Position numbers and translations under genes: made by a program. A stretch of 64,000 bases of DNA, from positions 124,001 to 188,000 of the forward strand of contig NZ_CP005085.1 of NCBI RefSeq assembly GCF_001563265.1, written 5' to 3'. Below the pieces are notes generated by a model. The model had not been told where the DNA came from and ran no database searches. It saw nothing but the letters and a program-made list of their open reading frames with translations. Shown here in pieces: positions 28,378 to 37,725 of this stretch (its first letter is position 1; each line of letters opens with the position of its first letter). The stretch is from Sphingobium sp. TKS (lineage in GTDB: Bacteria; Pseudomonadota; Alphaproteobacteria; Sphingomonadales; Sphingomonadaceae).

Positions 28378-28827
28378 ATGTATGATCGGATTCTCATCTC
28401 GACGGACGGATCGGACCTCGCGAAAAAGGGCGTGGATCACGGCCTTGCCCTCGCCAAGGCGCTGGGCGTCGATGTCATCATCGTCACTGTGACCGAGCGC
28501 TTTCCGGTCTTCTCGAGCGGCGCTGGCTATGACCTTGCCTGGAGCGATGCGGCGCTGAGCGAATATGCCCAGGGCCAGAAACAGGCGGCCGACGGCATCC
28601 TTCTTGGCGCCAAGCAAGCCGCAGACGCGCTGGGAGTGACCGCCGCAACGCTTCATGTTCCTGACGCGGAGGTGGGCGAGGCGATCATCGCGGCCGCCAG
28701 GGAAGGCGGTTGCGGTCTCATTGTCATGGCTTCGCATGGGCGAAGGGGATTGGGCCGCCTGATGCTCGGCAGCAAGGCATCCGAGGTGCTCACCCACAGC
28801 GATATTCCGGTGCTTGTCGTGCGGTAA
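28378..28827 (+). CDS. Universal stress protein, single UspA domain
   Basis: 149 residues starting MYDRILISTDGSDLAKKG at ATG 28378 (AGGAAGAGGA upstream). It ends with the nucleotide-binding type motif MASHGRRGLGRLMLGSKASEVLTHSDIPVLVV. UspA proteins of this kind bind ATP and act in stress survival in the cytoplasm. It lies 164 bp upstream of the KaiC-like gene and is divergent from ldhA. Confidence 0.9.
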   Translation: MYDRILISTDGSDLAKKGVDHGLALAKALGVDVIIVTVTERFPVFSSGAGYDLAWSDAALSEYAQGQKQAADGILLGAKQAADALGVTAATLHVPDAEVGEAIIAAAREGGCGLIVMASHGRRGLGRLMLGSKASEVLTHSDIPVLVVR

Positions 28828-28991
28828 GCCTTGGGGCGAGCGGGCGGTTAGCCGACGATCCGCTGGGATCGGCCCCGCCGGCCGGCGGGACGAGCCTTCC
28901 CGCATGTCTCGGGGGGCGCGCCGCTTTTCTCTTTACCGACGGCACTGTGACTGTAGGAGAAGGGGACGATCGCCTGGAGGAGATAATCTCG

Positions 28992-30422
28992 ATGGATCAA
29001 ACAGCCCGTTTGCGCAGCGGGATAAAAGGCCTGGACCAGATTCTGGCGGGCGGGTTTCTCACCGGCGCATCCTATATCATCCAGGGACAGCCCGGGGCAG
29101 GGAAAACCATCCTCTCCAACCAGATCGCCTTTTCTCATGTCGCAGAGGGCGGCCGCGTCCTTTACGTCACGCTCCTCTCCGAAAGCCACGAGCGGCTGTT
29201 CCAGGCCCTTGAACCGCTGGCCTTCTTTGATCGCAGCAGGCTCGGCGCGCAAATCACCTATATCAGCGTCTTCCAGACGCTGCGGGATGAAGGGCTCGAT
29301 GCCGTCGTCAAGCTGCTGCGCAGGGAGACCAAGCGCCAGGACGCCTCCCTGCTCATCTTCGATGGGCTGCTGAACGCCCGCGACCGGGCCGACACCGATT
29401 TCGACGTCAAGACATTCGTCGCCGAGGTGCAGGGCCAGGCCGCGTTCGTGGGCTGCACGGTGCTGTTCCTGACCAGTTCCAGCGTCACCGCGATCAGCCC
29501 GGAACATACCATGGTGGACGGCGTCCTCGAACTCACCGACACGCTCGCTGGGGTACGCACGGTCCGGCAGATCCAGGTGCGCAAGTCTCGGGGGAGCAAG
29601 GCTCTGGGCGGCCTGCACAAGTTCGAGATCGATGATGCCGGGGTGACAGTCTATCCGCGTATCGAGACGCTCTCTCCTCCGGCGAGCGCGGCAGCATCGA
29701 GGGTTGAAGTCAGGGTTCCGACGGGCGTCGCGGGTCTCGACAGGATGCTCGGCGGCGGACTTCCCAAAGGTTCAATCACTTTGCTTGCCGGCCCCACCGG
29801 GAGCGGGAAAACGACGCTAGGCCTTCACTTTCTGTCCCAGGCGAAGGAGGCTGAGCCAGGGCTTCATTTTGGATTTTTCGAAACGCCCGACAGGCTGCGC
29901 GCGAAGGCAGCAGCGCTTGGCATCCGCCTCGCTGCCCAGGACAGCGCAACGCTTGCGATCGACCGCATGCCGCTGGTCGACAATATCGTCGACAAGCTGG
30001 CGCATCAGCTGCTTGATCGGGTCTGCTCTCTCGGTGTCAAGAGGCTGTTCATCGACGGATTGGGCGGCTTCGAGCGAGCCTGCGTGCATCGGCCCCGGCT
30101 GGTGGAGTTTTTTGCCAATCTGATGGATCAGTTGAGGGGGAGCGGCGTTACCACGATGGCGACCTGGGAAATTCGCGAGATGGTCGGTTCCGACGTCTCA
30201 GCGCCTGCAAGGGAAATATCCGCCATTCTCGACAACATGATCCTCCTGCGGCTTTTCGAAGAGGATCACAGTCTCCTCAGGACCGTCTCGGTCCAGAAAA
30301 TGCGCGACAGCCATTTCGATCCGGCAGTCCACGCAACCTACATCGCTGACAAGGGCCTCGTCATCGGTGAAGCGCTCGGCACCCGCCATGCTGCCCCTCA
30401 TCCTCAACCCGGTGAAGGCTGA
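28992..30422 (+). CDS. KaiC-like double-domain RecA ATPase
   Basis: 476 residues from ATG 28992 (GGAGGAG upstream). Two RecA/KaiC domains are present: Walker A GQPGAGKT at 32-39, with Walker B-like LLIFDGL, then a second domain with Walker A GPTGSGKT near 260 and LFIDGLGGF. The protein lacks the usual KaiC C-terminal phosphorylation region evident in cyanobacteria. Outside cyanobacteria such proteins sit next to kinases and regulators and are thought to act in stress signalling. Here it is 32 bp before a response regulator and an HWE kinase in the same direction, so the three probably form one signalling operon. Confidence 0.88.
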   Translation: MDQTARLRSGIKGLDQILAGGFLTGASYIIQGQPGAGKTILSNQIAFSHVAEGGRVLYVTLLSESHERLFQALEPLAFFDRSRLGAQITYISVFQTLRDEGLDAVVKLLRRETKRQDASLLIFDGLLNARDRADTDFDVKTFVAEVQGQAAFVGCTVLFLTSSSVTAISPEHTMVDGVLELTDTLAGVRTVRQIQVRKSRGSKALGGLHKFEIDDAGVTVYPRIETLSPPASAAASRVEVRVPTGVAGLDRMLGGGLPKGSITLLAGPTGSGKTTLGLHFLSQAKEAEPGLHFGFFETPDRLRAKAAALGIRLAAQDSATLAIDRMPLVDNIVDKLAHQLLDRVCSLGVKRLFIDGLGGFERACVHRPRLVEFFANLMDQLRGSGVTTMATWEIREMVGSDVSAPAREISAILDNMILLRLFEEDHSLLRTVSVQKMRDSHFDPAVHATYIADKGLVIGEALGTRHAAPHPQPGEG

Positions 30423-30454
30423 CCGCCGCACGGGAGGAATCAGGGAAACTGAAC

Positions 30455-30823
30455 ATGGCGCATATCCTTGTAGTCGACGATGAATTCCTTCTCGCCATGA
30501 TGCTCGCCGATATTCTTGAGGATGAAGGATATGAGGTGGAGACAGCCTCAAACGGACAGGCGGCGCTGGATTCTGTCCAGTCCAGGCGGCCGGGTCTTGT
30601 CATCACGGATTTCATGATGCCCGCCATGACCGGGCTGGAATTTGCCGAGGCTGTTCGCGCCGACGAAGCCCTGTGCGATTTGCCGATCGTCCTTGTAAGC
30701 GGCGCGCAGGGGTCGATTGCCCGCGAACGGCCTGAACTTTTCCAGGCGGTCTTCGACAAGCCCTATCGCAACCAGACGATACTCGACGAGGTAGCGAAAT
30801 ATCTCAGGCCGGAGCGCCCCTAA
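30455..30823 (+). CDS. Single-domain response regulator (CheY-like)
   Basis: 122 residues consisting of a receiver domain only. The acidic pair is at 8-9 (VVDDE), the phosphoacceptor is Asp52 (VITDFMMPAMTG) and the conserved Lys is in VFDKPY. With no output domain, it probably acts by protein contact. It lies between the KaiC-like gene and the HWE kinase with short gaps (32 and 31 bp). Confidence 0.92.
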   Translation: MAHILVVDDEFLLAMMLADILEDEGYEVETASNGQAALDSVQSRRPGLVITDFMMPAMTGLEFAEAVRADEALCDLPIVLVSGAQGSIARERPELFQAVFDKPYRNQTILDEVAKYLRPERP

Positions 30824-30854
30824 TCTGCTATCACGGGTAGCAAGGATAGCCATC

Positions 30855-32660
30855 ATGCCGTCGACCACAGACTGCCCGCATGCAGCCGATCCACTCATGG
30901 AACGGGATTTCTTCAAGCAAGCGATGGAGGCGTGCGGCGATGCAGTGCTGATCACGGCACCGGCACTAGATCCTCCGGGGCCCGTCATCCTCTTCGCCAA
31001 TTCGGCCATGGCATCGCTCACGGGCTATAGCGTCAACGAACTTGTGGGCGCAACGCCGCGCCTGCTCCAGGGGCCAGCGACGGACCGGGCCATCCTCGAA
31101 GAGTTGAAGATCGCCCTGCGCGAGAAGGGAAGCTTTGCCGCCCAGACTGTCAATTACCGCAAGGATGGCAGCAGCTATATCGTCGAATGGGTTATAAATC
31201 CCCTGCTGGATGATGCGGAGACGGTAAAAGCTTGGGTTTCAGTTCAGCGTGATGTTACCATCCGCCTTGAAGAGCAGAAGGCGCGCGAGCAGGCTGAAGC
31301 GCGACTGGCGGCCATGTTCCGGGAGTCTCCCTTGGGTCTCGCGGAGGTCGATGGTCCAGGGCGCATCCTTCGCGTCAATCATGAATTTTGTCGGCTTCTC
31401 GGCCGCAGCAGCGCCCAATTGCTGACGCTTGAGCTACGGCAGATCGTCCATCCCGATGATCTCGCGCCTGCTCTTGCGGCGTTGGGAGAGGCAGGATCGG
31501 CCCAGGAAACCCGTCAGGTCGAGACGCGCTTTTTAAGGTCAGAGGACCGCCCAGTCTGGACGACCAGCAACGTGACGCCGTTAGGAGATGGGTCAGGCCA
31601 CCTTCTGATCGTGATTGCCGATCTCACGGCGCGAAGGCAGGCGGAAAGGGCGCTGCATCACAGCGAGGAACGCTTCAGGCAATTTGGCGATGCCACTGGC
31701 GACGTGCTCTGGATCAGGGACGCTGCGACGCTCAGGCTGGAATATGCCAGTGCCGCCTTTGACCATGTCTATGATATGCCTGCCGCACATGCTTTGGGGC
31801 AATCCAATCTGAGGAAATGGGCAAGGATGGTCCTGCCCGAAGATCGTGGCGGCCTATTTGATGCGATCCGAAGCGCCTGCGGCGGCGCGAATGTGACCTG
31901 GGAATTCAGGATCAGGAGCGGGTCAGATGGGAGGACACGTTGGCTGCGCGACACAATTTTCCCCATGATCGATGACCGGGGACAGGTCGTCAGATTGGGC
32001 GGCATCAGCGAAAATATAACGGACGCGAAGGCAAGCGCCGAACGTCTGCGCATTCTCGTTGCTGAGCTCCAGCATCGGACGCGAAACCTGCTTGGTGTCG
32101 TGCGCTCCCTGTCGCAGCGCACCCTTCATGGCAGCAACAGCCTGGTTGAGTTTGGGCAGCGCTTTGATGACCGTCTTGGCGCCCTGGCTCGGGTCAACAG
32201 CCTCCTTTCACGCCTTGAAGATGGCGACCGGATCACCTTCGACGCTCTCGTCCAAGACGAAATCGACGCCCTTACTGTTCCCCGGGAATATGCGCAGGGC
32301 AGAATCGCACTCACAGGGCCTCGCAACATCAGATTGCGATCGGGAACGGTACAGACCTTCGCCCTCGCGTTACACGAACTATTCCATAATGCGGCCAAAC
32401 ATGGTGCGTTGTCCCAGGATAGCGGACGCCTCAAGATCTGTTGGCGCCTGGAGCCGGGCAGGGGATCAGTTTCCAGGCTCTATATCGATTGGCTTGAAAG
32501 CGGGGTGACAATGCCGCCTGCCGATGGGCTGCCACGCCGCAGTGGCTATGGACTGGAGCTCCTCGAGCACGCACTGCCCTATCAGTTGAGTGCGGAAACG
32601 AGTTTCGAGCTACTGCCCGACGGTGTCCGCAACATTATCGTGCTGCCCGTGTCCGCTTGA
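30855..32660 (+). CDS. HWE-family sensor histidine kinase with three PAS domains
   Basis: 601 residues, soluble. PAS domains are at about 18-140, 145-265 and 270-390. The first resembles LOV domains (GATPRLLQGPATD) but lacks the flavin-binding Cys. The HWE dimerisation segment ELQHRTRNLLGVVRSLSQRT carries the phosphorylated His at about 405. The HATPase has ALHELFHNAAKHGALS, with the W-x-E element in IDWLES. HWE kinases are common in alphaproteobacteria and feed single-domain regulators such as the upstream one. No membrane segment, so the signal is cytoplasmic. Confidence 0.92.
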   Translation: MPSTTDCPHAADPLMERDFFKQAMEACGDAVLITAPALDPPGPVILFANSAMASLTGYSVNELVGATPRLLQGPATDRAILEELKIALREKGSFAAQTVNYRKDGSSYIVEWVINPLLDDAETVKAWVSVQRDVTIRLEEQKAREQAEARLAAMFRESPLGLAEVDGPGRILRVNHEFCRLLGRSSAQLLTLELRQIVHPDDLAPALAALGEAGSAQETRQVETRFLRSEDRPVWTTSNVTPLGDGSGHLLIVIADLTARRQAERALHHSEERFRQFGDATGDVLWIRDAATLRLEYASAAFDHVYDMPAAHALGQSNLRKWARMVLPEDRGGLFDAIRSACGGANVTWEFRIRSGSDGRTRWLRDTIFPMIDDRGQVVRLGGISENITDAKASAERLRILVAELQHRTRNLLGVVRSLSQRTLHGSNSLVEFGQRFDDRLGALARVNSLLSRLEDGDRITFDALVQDEIDALTVPREYAQGRIALTGPRNIRLRSGTVQTFALALHELFHNAAKHGALSQDSGRLKICWRLEPGRGSVSRLYIDWLESGVTMPPADGLPRRSGYGLELLEHALPYQLSAETSFELLPDGVRNIIVLPVSA

Positions 32661-32926
32661 TCGCCAGGGTAGACTTCGGCCTCGTCGAAATTCCTCGTTG
32701 AGGCGCGCTGAGCCGGCCAGCACAGCCGGCAGCTCATGTCCAAGGCGCGCCCGTCGATATCGTGACCCAGTTGCCTGTATGCCAAATTCAAAGAGTGAAG
32801 CTGATAAGCTGCCGTAAGCCAGACGGATGGCGCAAGCCATCGAGCACCCCCTTCTTTCTGCTCATCTCGCGTTCAGCTTGAACCGATAGACATGCACCTC
32901 CCCTTAATCAGATCGGAGGATGATTG

Positions 32927-33484
32927 ATGCGCAAAGCGCTTCGTTCAGTCGCCCTGATGGGCGTTGCTGCATGTTTTGCCACTGGTGCGGCGATGGCAGC
33001 CTCAAATGACGGCCGGATGATGACCGTAGACCTTCCTGACGAACCTCTCATCCAGATCACCTATACCGGCGATATCGCTCAGGGCGCGCGCATTATACCA
33101 GACGCGCATCTCACGCCTGTCTGGCTGCATCCCTTCCATTCCGCGCCCTTCACGATGCTGGAACGCATGTCTCTTGAAATGGACCGGACCTTTGCTGCCA
33201 TGATGCGGCAGGCTGAAACCATGAAGACGGTTGCGTTGGCACAATCTAATGGAATGACCTTCGCATCGCGGACCATGCCCTCTGGCACGGTGCGTTACAG
33301 CTATGTCATGACAGGCGAGGGCGGTAGCTATTGCAGCAAATCGGTACAGATCATGTCCAACGGATCCGGCGCGAAACCCAGCGTGGTGTCGCAGAGTTCG
33401 GGCGACTGCGGCGCCGGCTCTGCGCCAGCAGAGAATAGCCAGCGGTCAGATGCGAGAGGGCGGCTGCCTGCAAACATGATCTAA
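32927..33484 (+). CDS. Exported hypothetical protein
   Basis: 185 residues starting at ATG 32927 with GGAGG 7 nt upstream. A signal peptide (MRKALRSVALMGVAACFAT ending AMA) precedes a mature domain with two Cys (YCSKS and GDCGAG) that may form a disulfide. No family is recognised. It stands alone, 266 bp after the kinase gene. Confidence 0.7.
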   Translation: MRKALRSVALMGVAACFATGAAMAASNDGRMMTVDLPDEPLIQITYTGDIAQGARIIPDAHLTPVWLHPFHSAPFTMLERMSLEMDRTFAAMMRQAETMKTVALAQSNGMTFASRTMPSGTVRYSYVMTGEGGSYCSKSVQIMSNGSGAKPSVVSQSSGDCGAGSAPAENSQRSDARGRLPANMI

Positions 33485-33963
33485 GCCGCCTGGCAAGACG
33501 CTTCATTTGGGGGAGGCAGTTCCGGCCTCCCCGTCTCACTGGAGGGGCTTCTTTGTCCCAACGCCCCGGCACGAGGGGCCGATAAGCGCGAGAGCACAGC
33601 GATTGTGACGCTAGCTTATGGTATCAGCGGCGCTGGTTCCCACCTGTCATCCGCGTCCAATCTTGCCCCGGCGCCAATGACATCGCCGGCCAAAGTTGGC
33701 GTGGCTATGCCGCGCGCCCTTGCATTTACTTCCAATTGGTTTAATTTTCCTGGTGTGCGGGCCGGGCCCCTCTGACGGTCGTTTACGGCGACTGTGATGT
33801 CGGACCGCATCGAGTGCGCTCGATGCCGGTCCATAAAAAAGTCCTTCAGGACAGATGGCGAGCCACTCGTTCGACAGAGTCAAACGAGGAATGCTGTGAT
33901 GCCCGACCAGCCTGCTGAACATCCGCGCACCATGAGCGCACGTGTCAACCGGTTAGCCGCTCG
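33485..33963. other. Gene-poor leader region upstream of terC-like gene
   Basis: 479 bp without a supported gene. It contains a strong imperfect hairpin (33802-33832, GGACCGCATCGAG paired to CTCGATGCCGGTCC around TGCG, one bulge), then ATAAAAAA and a second small hairpin GTCCTTCAGGAC (33841-33852). TerC-type genes in other bacteria are often preceded by manganese riboswitches, but the conserved yybP-ykoY core was not seen. Confidence 0.45.
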
Positions 33964-34728
33964 ATGACCTTGATGGAAGGTTTCGCGGCGCTCGCGACCG
34001 AGCCTGCCGCATGGGCCGCCCTCGCGACGCTTGTCGTGATGGAGGTCGTGCTGGGCATCGATAACCTCATCTTCATCTCGATCCTCAGCAACAAGCTGCC
34101 CGAAGAGCATCGCGCGCGGGCGCGCCGGATCGGCATAGGGCTGGCGCTGGGCTTGCGCCTGCTGCTGCTCGCATCCATTGCCTGGATCATCCAACTGACG
34201 CAGCCGGTGTTCGAGGCTTTTGGTCATGGTTTCTCATGGCGCGACATGATCCTGATCGCTGGCGGCCTTTTCCTGGTCTGGAAAGCGACCAAGGAAATTC
34301 ATCACAATATCGATCCCGCGCCGAACGATGATCTCTTCGACACCAAGAGCGTCGGCATGGGCTTTGCCGCGGCAATCGGGCAGATCATATTGCTCGATCT
34401 TGTCTTTTCGATCGACAGTATCATCACGGCCGTAGGCATGACCGACAATATTGCGATCATGGTGGTGGCCGTTGTGACCGCGGTAAGCGTCATGCTGCTG
34501 GCCGCCACGCCCTTGTCGAACTTCATAGGCCAGAACCCGACCGTGGTCATGCTTGCGCTGGCATTCCTGATGCTGATCGGCACCACCCTTATCGCTGAAG
34601 GCTTTGGAGCCCATGTCCCGAAAGGATATATCTATGCGGCCATGGCTTTTTCCGCCGCTGTCGAAGCGCTGAACATCTTCGCCCGGCGCCGTCAGGCAAG
34701 CGGGTCAACCACACGGGAACCGGCCTAG
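33964..34728 (+). CDS. TerC-family integral membrane protein
   Basis: 254 residues with about seven membrane helices. TerC landmarks are [21 protein letters not shown] with its conserved acidic residue inside the first helix region, and [19 protein letters not shown]. Family members are metal-ion (often manganese) exporters or assist membrane protein maturation. Two starts are possible, ATG at 33964 or 33973, neither with a good site. It is followed by a universal stress gene 102 bp downstream. Confidence 0.9.
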   Translation: MTLMEGFAALATEPAAWAALATLVVMEVVLGIDNLIFISILSNKLPEEHRARARRIGIGLALGLRLLLLASIAWIIQLTQPVFEAFGHGFSWRDMILIAGGLFLVWKATKEIHHNIDPAPNDDLFDTKSVGMGFAAAIGQIILLDLVFSIDSIITAVGMTDNIAIMVVAVVTAVSVMLLAATPLSNFIGQNPTVVMLALAFLMLIGTTLIAEGFGAHVPKGYIYAAMAFSAAVEALNIFARRRQASGSTTREPA

Positions 34729-34830
34729 ACCACAGAGTCAAATCCAGCCGCTTGCGGTGCTTGGTCCTGTTCACAGAAGGCTGGGAGAACCTCAGCCAGT
34801 TTGTAATGCAGACGAGAGGAGAGAAGGGAC

Positions 34831-35655
34831 GTGCGTGACATTCTGCTGCAGGCCAACAGCCATCCCGAACCGACGCCTGACTGGGCCCTCGACAGAATGG
34901 CGGAGCTTGCTGCGCGCCTCGAGGCCAAGATTGGGATCGGCGTCTGCAAGGTTCATATTTCTCCGCTTTCGAACTGGCTGGCAAACTCGCTTCTGGACGT
35001 CGATGGCATTATCGCAGGAGAAAACAGGAAGAGCGCTGACAACGCCGATGCGCTCGTCACCGCCTTTGCATCCCGGATGCCTGCGACACATCGGGGAGAG
35101 GCGTTCCTTATCAACTGCCCGGGCACGGTCACCCATTGGCAATTCGCGGTAAGGGCAAGAACCCACGATCTGTCGGTGGTCCCGGTTTACGGGCATCGCG
35201 GATCCGTCGCTGTCGCCGAGGGGCTGATCTTTGAGTCAGGCCGTCCTGTCCTGTTGTTGCCGCACGTTCAGGCACTCAATCCTGAGAGGATCGCGATCGC
35301 CTGGGATGGCAGCCGTGTCGCAGCAAGAGCCTTGGCCGATGCGCTGCCGCTGGTACGGCTCGCAAAAGCGGTTTCCATCGTGCAGATCACCGGCGAGAAG
35401 GATTTGACGCAAGCGGCAGCCGCTGAGGACGCCATTGTTCACCTGGAACATCATGGCATCAAAGCGCAGGCCATCGACGTCCCGCTCGAGGGGCAGGATG
35501 CGGCAGCCTCTCTTCAGGCCTATTGCGAACGGAACGGTTACGATTTGCTCGTCATGGGTGCGTTCGGACACTCACGCGTACGCGAATTTGTCCTGGGCGG
35601 GGTGACCCGTTCGATCCTGGACGGGCCGCGCTTGCCGGTGTTCATTTCGCATTGA
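34831..35655 (+). CDS. Tandem-domain universal stress protein
   Basis: 274 residues from a GTG with GAGAAGGG upstream. The N-terminal half is a degenerate UspA domain; the C-terminal half (from about 150, RIAIAWDGSRVAARAL) is intact with VMGAFGHSRVREFVLGGVTRSIL. Such tandem Usp proteins are cytoplasmic stress factors. Same direction as the TerC-like gene. Confidence 0.88.
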   Translation: MRDILLQANSHPEPTPDWALDRMAELAARLEAKIGIGVCKVHISPLSNWLANSLLDVDGIIAGENRKSADNADALVTAFASRMPATHRGEAFLINCPGTVTHWQFAVRARTHDLSVVPVYGHRGSVAVAEGLIFESGRPVLLLPHVQALNPERIAIAWDGSRVAARALADALPLVRLAKAVSIVQITGEKDLTQAAAAEDAIVHLEHHGIKAQAIDVPLEGQDAAASLQAYCERNGYDLLVMGAFGHSRVREFVLGGVTRSILDGPRLPVFISH

Positions 35656-35872
35656 TAGTCTGCGCCGTCCAAGCAGAGCTGTGTCAAAAAGATGGCGGAC
35701 CGCCAAAGCTCTCTTGCACCCATCGCACTCGAGGATATGTCCTTGCTTTCGGGCGATTGGACGCCTTCGGCACAAACACTGATCTAATGGCTGGGAAGAC
35801 GGAAAGAGTGGCGGCCCAGATAGACAAGAAGCTATTTCGACAATCGGCATCTCCACATCGTGGAAGCCGGGC

Positions 35873-36331
35873 ATGAACATGCTTTCCCGCCTCGATGTCT
35901 GGCTGGGAACGACATTGTTCCATCCGCCTATCATCCTCGTCTGCCAACTCACACGGCAGTCACAATATGCGCTATACCGCGCATTGTGGTTCTTTGCCGC
36001 CTGCCATGCGACCTATTATGGCCTGACGGCAGAGAAGGGCCTGGTTTTTTCCGTCTTCATGTGGGGATGGGTTGTCGCAACTCTGGTCAACGCCACGCTC
36101 TATCCTGACCGACCGGCCCGCTCATCGGGCTTTTTCCGCGGCATCTTCTGGATATTCTTCCTTTCCGGGGCTGCTTTCGTCCCGCTCACCGGCACGGTTA
36201 CCGACGGAACCGTCAGAGCACTGATCGTCCTGTTTGCAGAATATGCGGCAACGATTAAAACCATTCCGCCGCGGCGAAAAACCCTCGGTTCTTTCTCGGG
36301 AAAGCGAAAAAGCAGCCCGTCCGTCCCGTAG
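35873..36331 (+). CDS. Hypothetical inner-membrane protein
   Basis: 152 residues with four predicted hydrophobic segments (for example ALYRALWFFAACHATYYGL, FSVFMWGWVVATLVNATLY, GIFWIFFLSGAAFVPL) and a basic C-terminal tail. No family is recognised. It marks the right edge of the stress cluster; 217 bp without a gene precede it. Confidence 0.6.
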   Translation: MNMLSRLDVWLGTTLFHPPIILVCQLTRQSQYALYRALWFFAACHATYYGLTAEKGLVFSVFMWGWVVATLVNATLYPDRPARSSGFFRGIFWIFFLSGAAFVPLTGTVTDGTVRALIVLFAEYAATIKTIPPRRKTLGSFSGKRKSSPSVP

Positions 36332-36519
36332 GCTGGATCGGCAACGCTCGGTTCGTAAATGAGCAGCACGGCATTTTTTCAGAAATGTGGCTGTTCCTCT
36401 CAGAATATCGGAAACCTCTGGCCGGTCCGTCTCGCCAAAACGGCGATCTGCACCGAGCCATCAGACGATCCCCCGATCAGCGACAGACCGGACACTGATA
36501 GTAGAAACGCCACGCCATT

Positions 36520-36547
36520 ATGTCCGATAAATGCGATTCTCGGACAT
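36520..36547. other. dif-like recombination site candidate
   Basis: Two 11-bp arms in inverted orientation, ATGTCCGATAA (36520-36530) and TTCTCGGACAT (36537-36547), the latter reading ATGTCCGAGAA on the other strand, so 10 of 11 positions match. They flank a 6-bp spacer ATGCGA. The 11-6-11 layout is that of dif and related tyrosine recombinase core sites. It is just upstream of a truncated gene and 2 kb from a tyrosine recombinase gene. Confidence 0.55.
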
Positions 36548-36570
36548 ATAAAATGTCGCCATAGACATGT

Positions 36571-37032
36571 ATGGAAGCGTCTGTGGCGACCCGCTATGCT
36601 GCCGGGCCCTACCGGGTCGAACACGACCAATCGAAGAACCTGGCGCCCTATCATGACCTCATCCGCCGTCTGGCCGATCATAAGAAGGCGGCCGAGTTCC
36701 GGATGTCGGCGGCCGCGCGGGTTCGGTTTCCCTTGCAGCTCACGCAACTCATTCAGGTCGATTCTAGGACTAGCCCGGCGGTGCAGATCGCCGATATCTT
36801 GGTCGGGGCGGTCATCGAGGCGGGAAACACCCTGGCGGGAGTTCGCTCCGCGGGCCTCGACCCGCGTGCCGTATTGTCCCTCTACGCCGAAGACCAGCTC
36901 ATTCATCTGCTGCCCTCCGGGATCGGCAATGATAGGCACGTACACGACAAATCATCCGCCAAGTGGAGAATAGCGGCGCCCTCCCCTTCCCATATAAAAT
37001 TCTTGAAACTTTCATTTTTTGGAAGTATCTAG
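36571..37032 (+). pseudogene. Truncated DUF3800 protein (C-terminal remnant)
   Basis: The first 110 or so codons resemble only the C-terminal half of DUF3800 proteins: YRVEHDQSKNLAPYHDLIR, then LIQVDSRTSPAVQIADILVGAV. The N-terminal catalytic-like half, which normally begins with an aspartate-rich strand, is missing. The last 35 codons do not look like the family. Truncation begins right after the dif-like site, suggesting a recombination event. DUF3800 genes are often found in mobile or defence-related contexts. Confidence 0.65.
37003..37031 (+). promoter_or_regulatory. Promoter of the AbiE operon, leaderless arrangement
   Basis: TTGAAA (37003-37008), a 17-bp spacer and TATCTA (37026-37031) form a good sigma-70 promoter. 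Only 7 bp separate the -10 from the ATG at 37039, so transcription should start at or next to the start codon. An inverted repeat AAATTCT (36997-37003) / AGAATTT (37031-37037) brackets the promoter and is a likely AbiEi operator. No Shine-Dalgarno sequence is present. Confidence 0.6.
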
Positions 37033-37038
37033 AATTTT

Positions 37039-37725
37039 ATGAGCGCCCTCGCCTCCGCCCTTTCTGCCAGCAACCTCGTCGGCCGCGTCTTCGACGAGCA
37101 GCAGCTCGGCGAGGCGCTTGGCGGGAGCGAAGGACGCCGGTACGCGCTAGTCAACCGGGCGATCAAGGACGGCTCGCTCATTCGCCTGAAGCGCGGGAGC
37201 TATCTGCTCGGCCAGTCCTATCGCCCGGACCCGATCCATCCTTTTGCCGTCGCGCAGGCGCTCCTGCCCGGAAGCTATGTCTCATTCGAGACCGCCCTCG
37301 CCCACCATGGCTGGATTCCCGAGGCGGTTCATGCAACCGCCAGTGTCACCCCTGCCCGCAAGTCACTGGCCTATGATACCCCGACCATGGGACGGTTCAC
37401 CTTCCATCCGCTTGCCCTCCATGAGTATCAGTTCCTGGTGAGTGTCGAGCGGCACAAGCTGGGCGCCCTCACCGCTTTCGTCGCAAGCCCCCTTCGCGCT
37501 CTTCTCGACCTGGTCGCCTTGCGCAAACAGCAATGGACCGATCTCGACTGGCTAACGGGCGGCCTGCGTATCGATGAGGACCATCTTCGCGTCCTCAAGC
37601 GCAAGGAGTTCGCGGTGCTCAAGAGCGTCTACAAGCACAAGGGTGTGAACGCATTTCTGCGATCGCTGGAAAATGAGGTCCGCCCCCGGCGCCTCACTGC
37701 GGCGGGAGGCTCGATTGATGATTGA
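37039..37725 (+). CDS. AbiEi-family antitoxin, type IV toxin-antitoxin
   Basis: 228 residues. The N-terminal winged helix (VFDEQQLGEALGGSEGRRYALVN) and the hydrophobic middle with SYVSFETALAHHGWIPE are typical of AbiEi and related transcriptional regulators. The C-terminal domain is needed for antitoxin action in the family. AbiEi represses its own operon and counteracts AbiEii. Overlaps the toxin start by 8 bp. Probably leaderless. It belongs to a three-gene unit with a recombinase. Confidence 0.82.
   Translation: MSALASALSASNLVGRVFDEQQLGEALGGSEGRRYALVNRAIKDGSLIRLKRGSYLLGQSYRPDPIHPFAVAQALLPGSYVSFETALAHHGWIPEAVHATASVTPARKSLAYDTPTMGRFTFHPLALHEYQFLVSVERHKLGALTAFVASPLRALLDLVALRKQQWTDLDWLTGGLRIDEDHLRVLKRKEFAVLKSVYKHKGVNAFLRSLENEVRPRRLTAAGGSIDD

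Noticed and set aside
28126..28378. FNR/FixK-type boxes between ldhA and the universal stress gene
   Set aside because: Only half-sites such as TTGAT were found; no full TTGAT-N4-ATCAA palindrome.
33485..33963. yybP-ykoY manganese riboswitch upstream of terC
   Set aside because: The conserved core sequence of that riboswitch is not present; only generic hairpins are seen.
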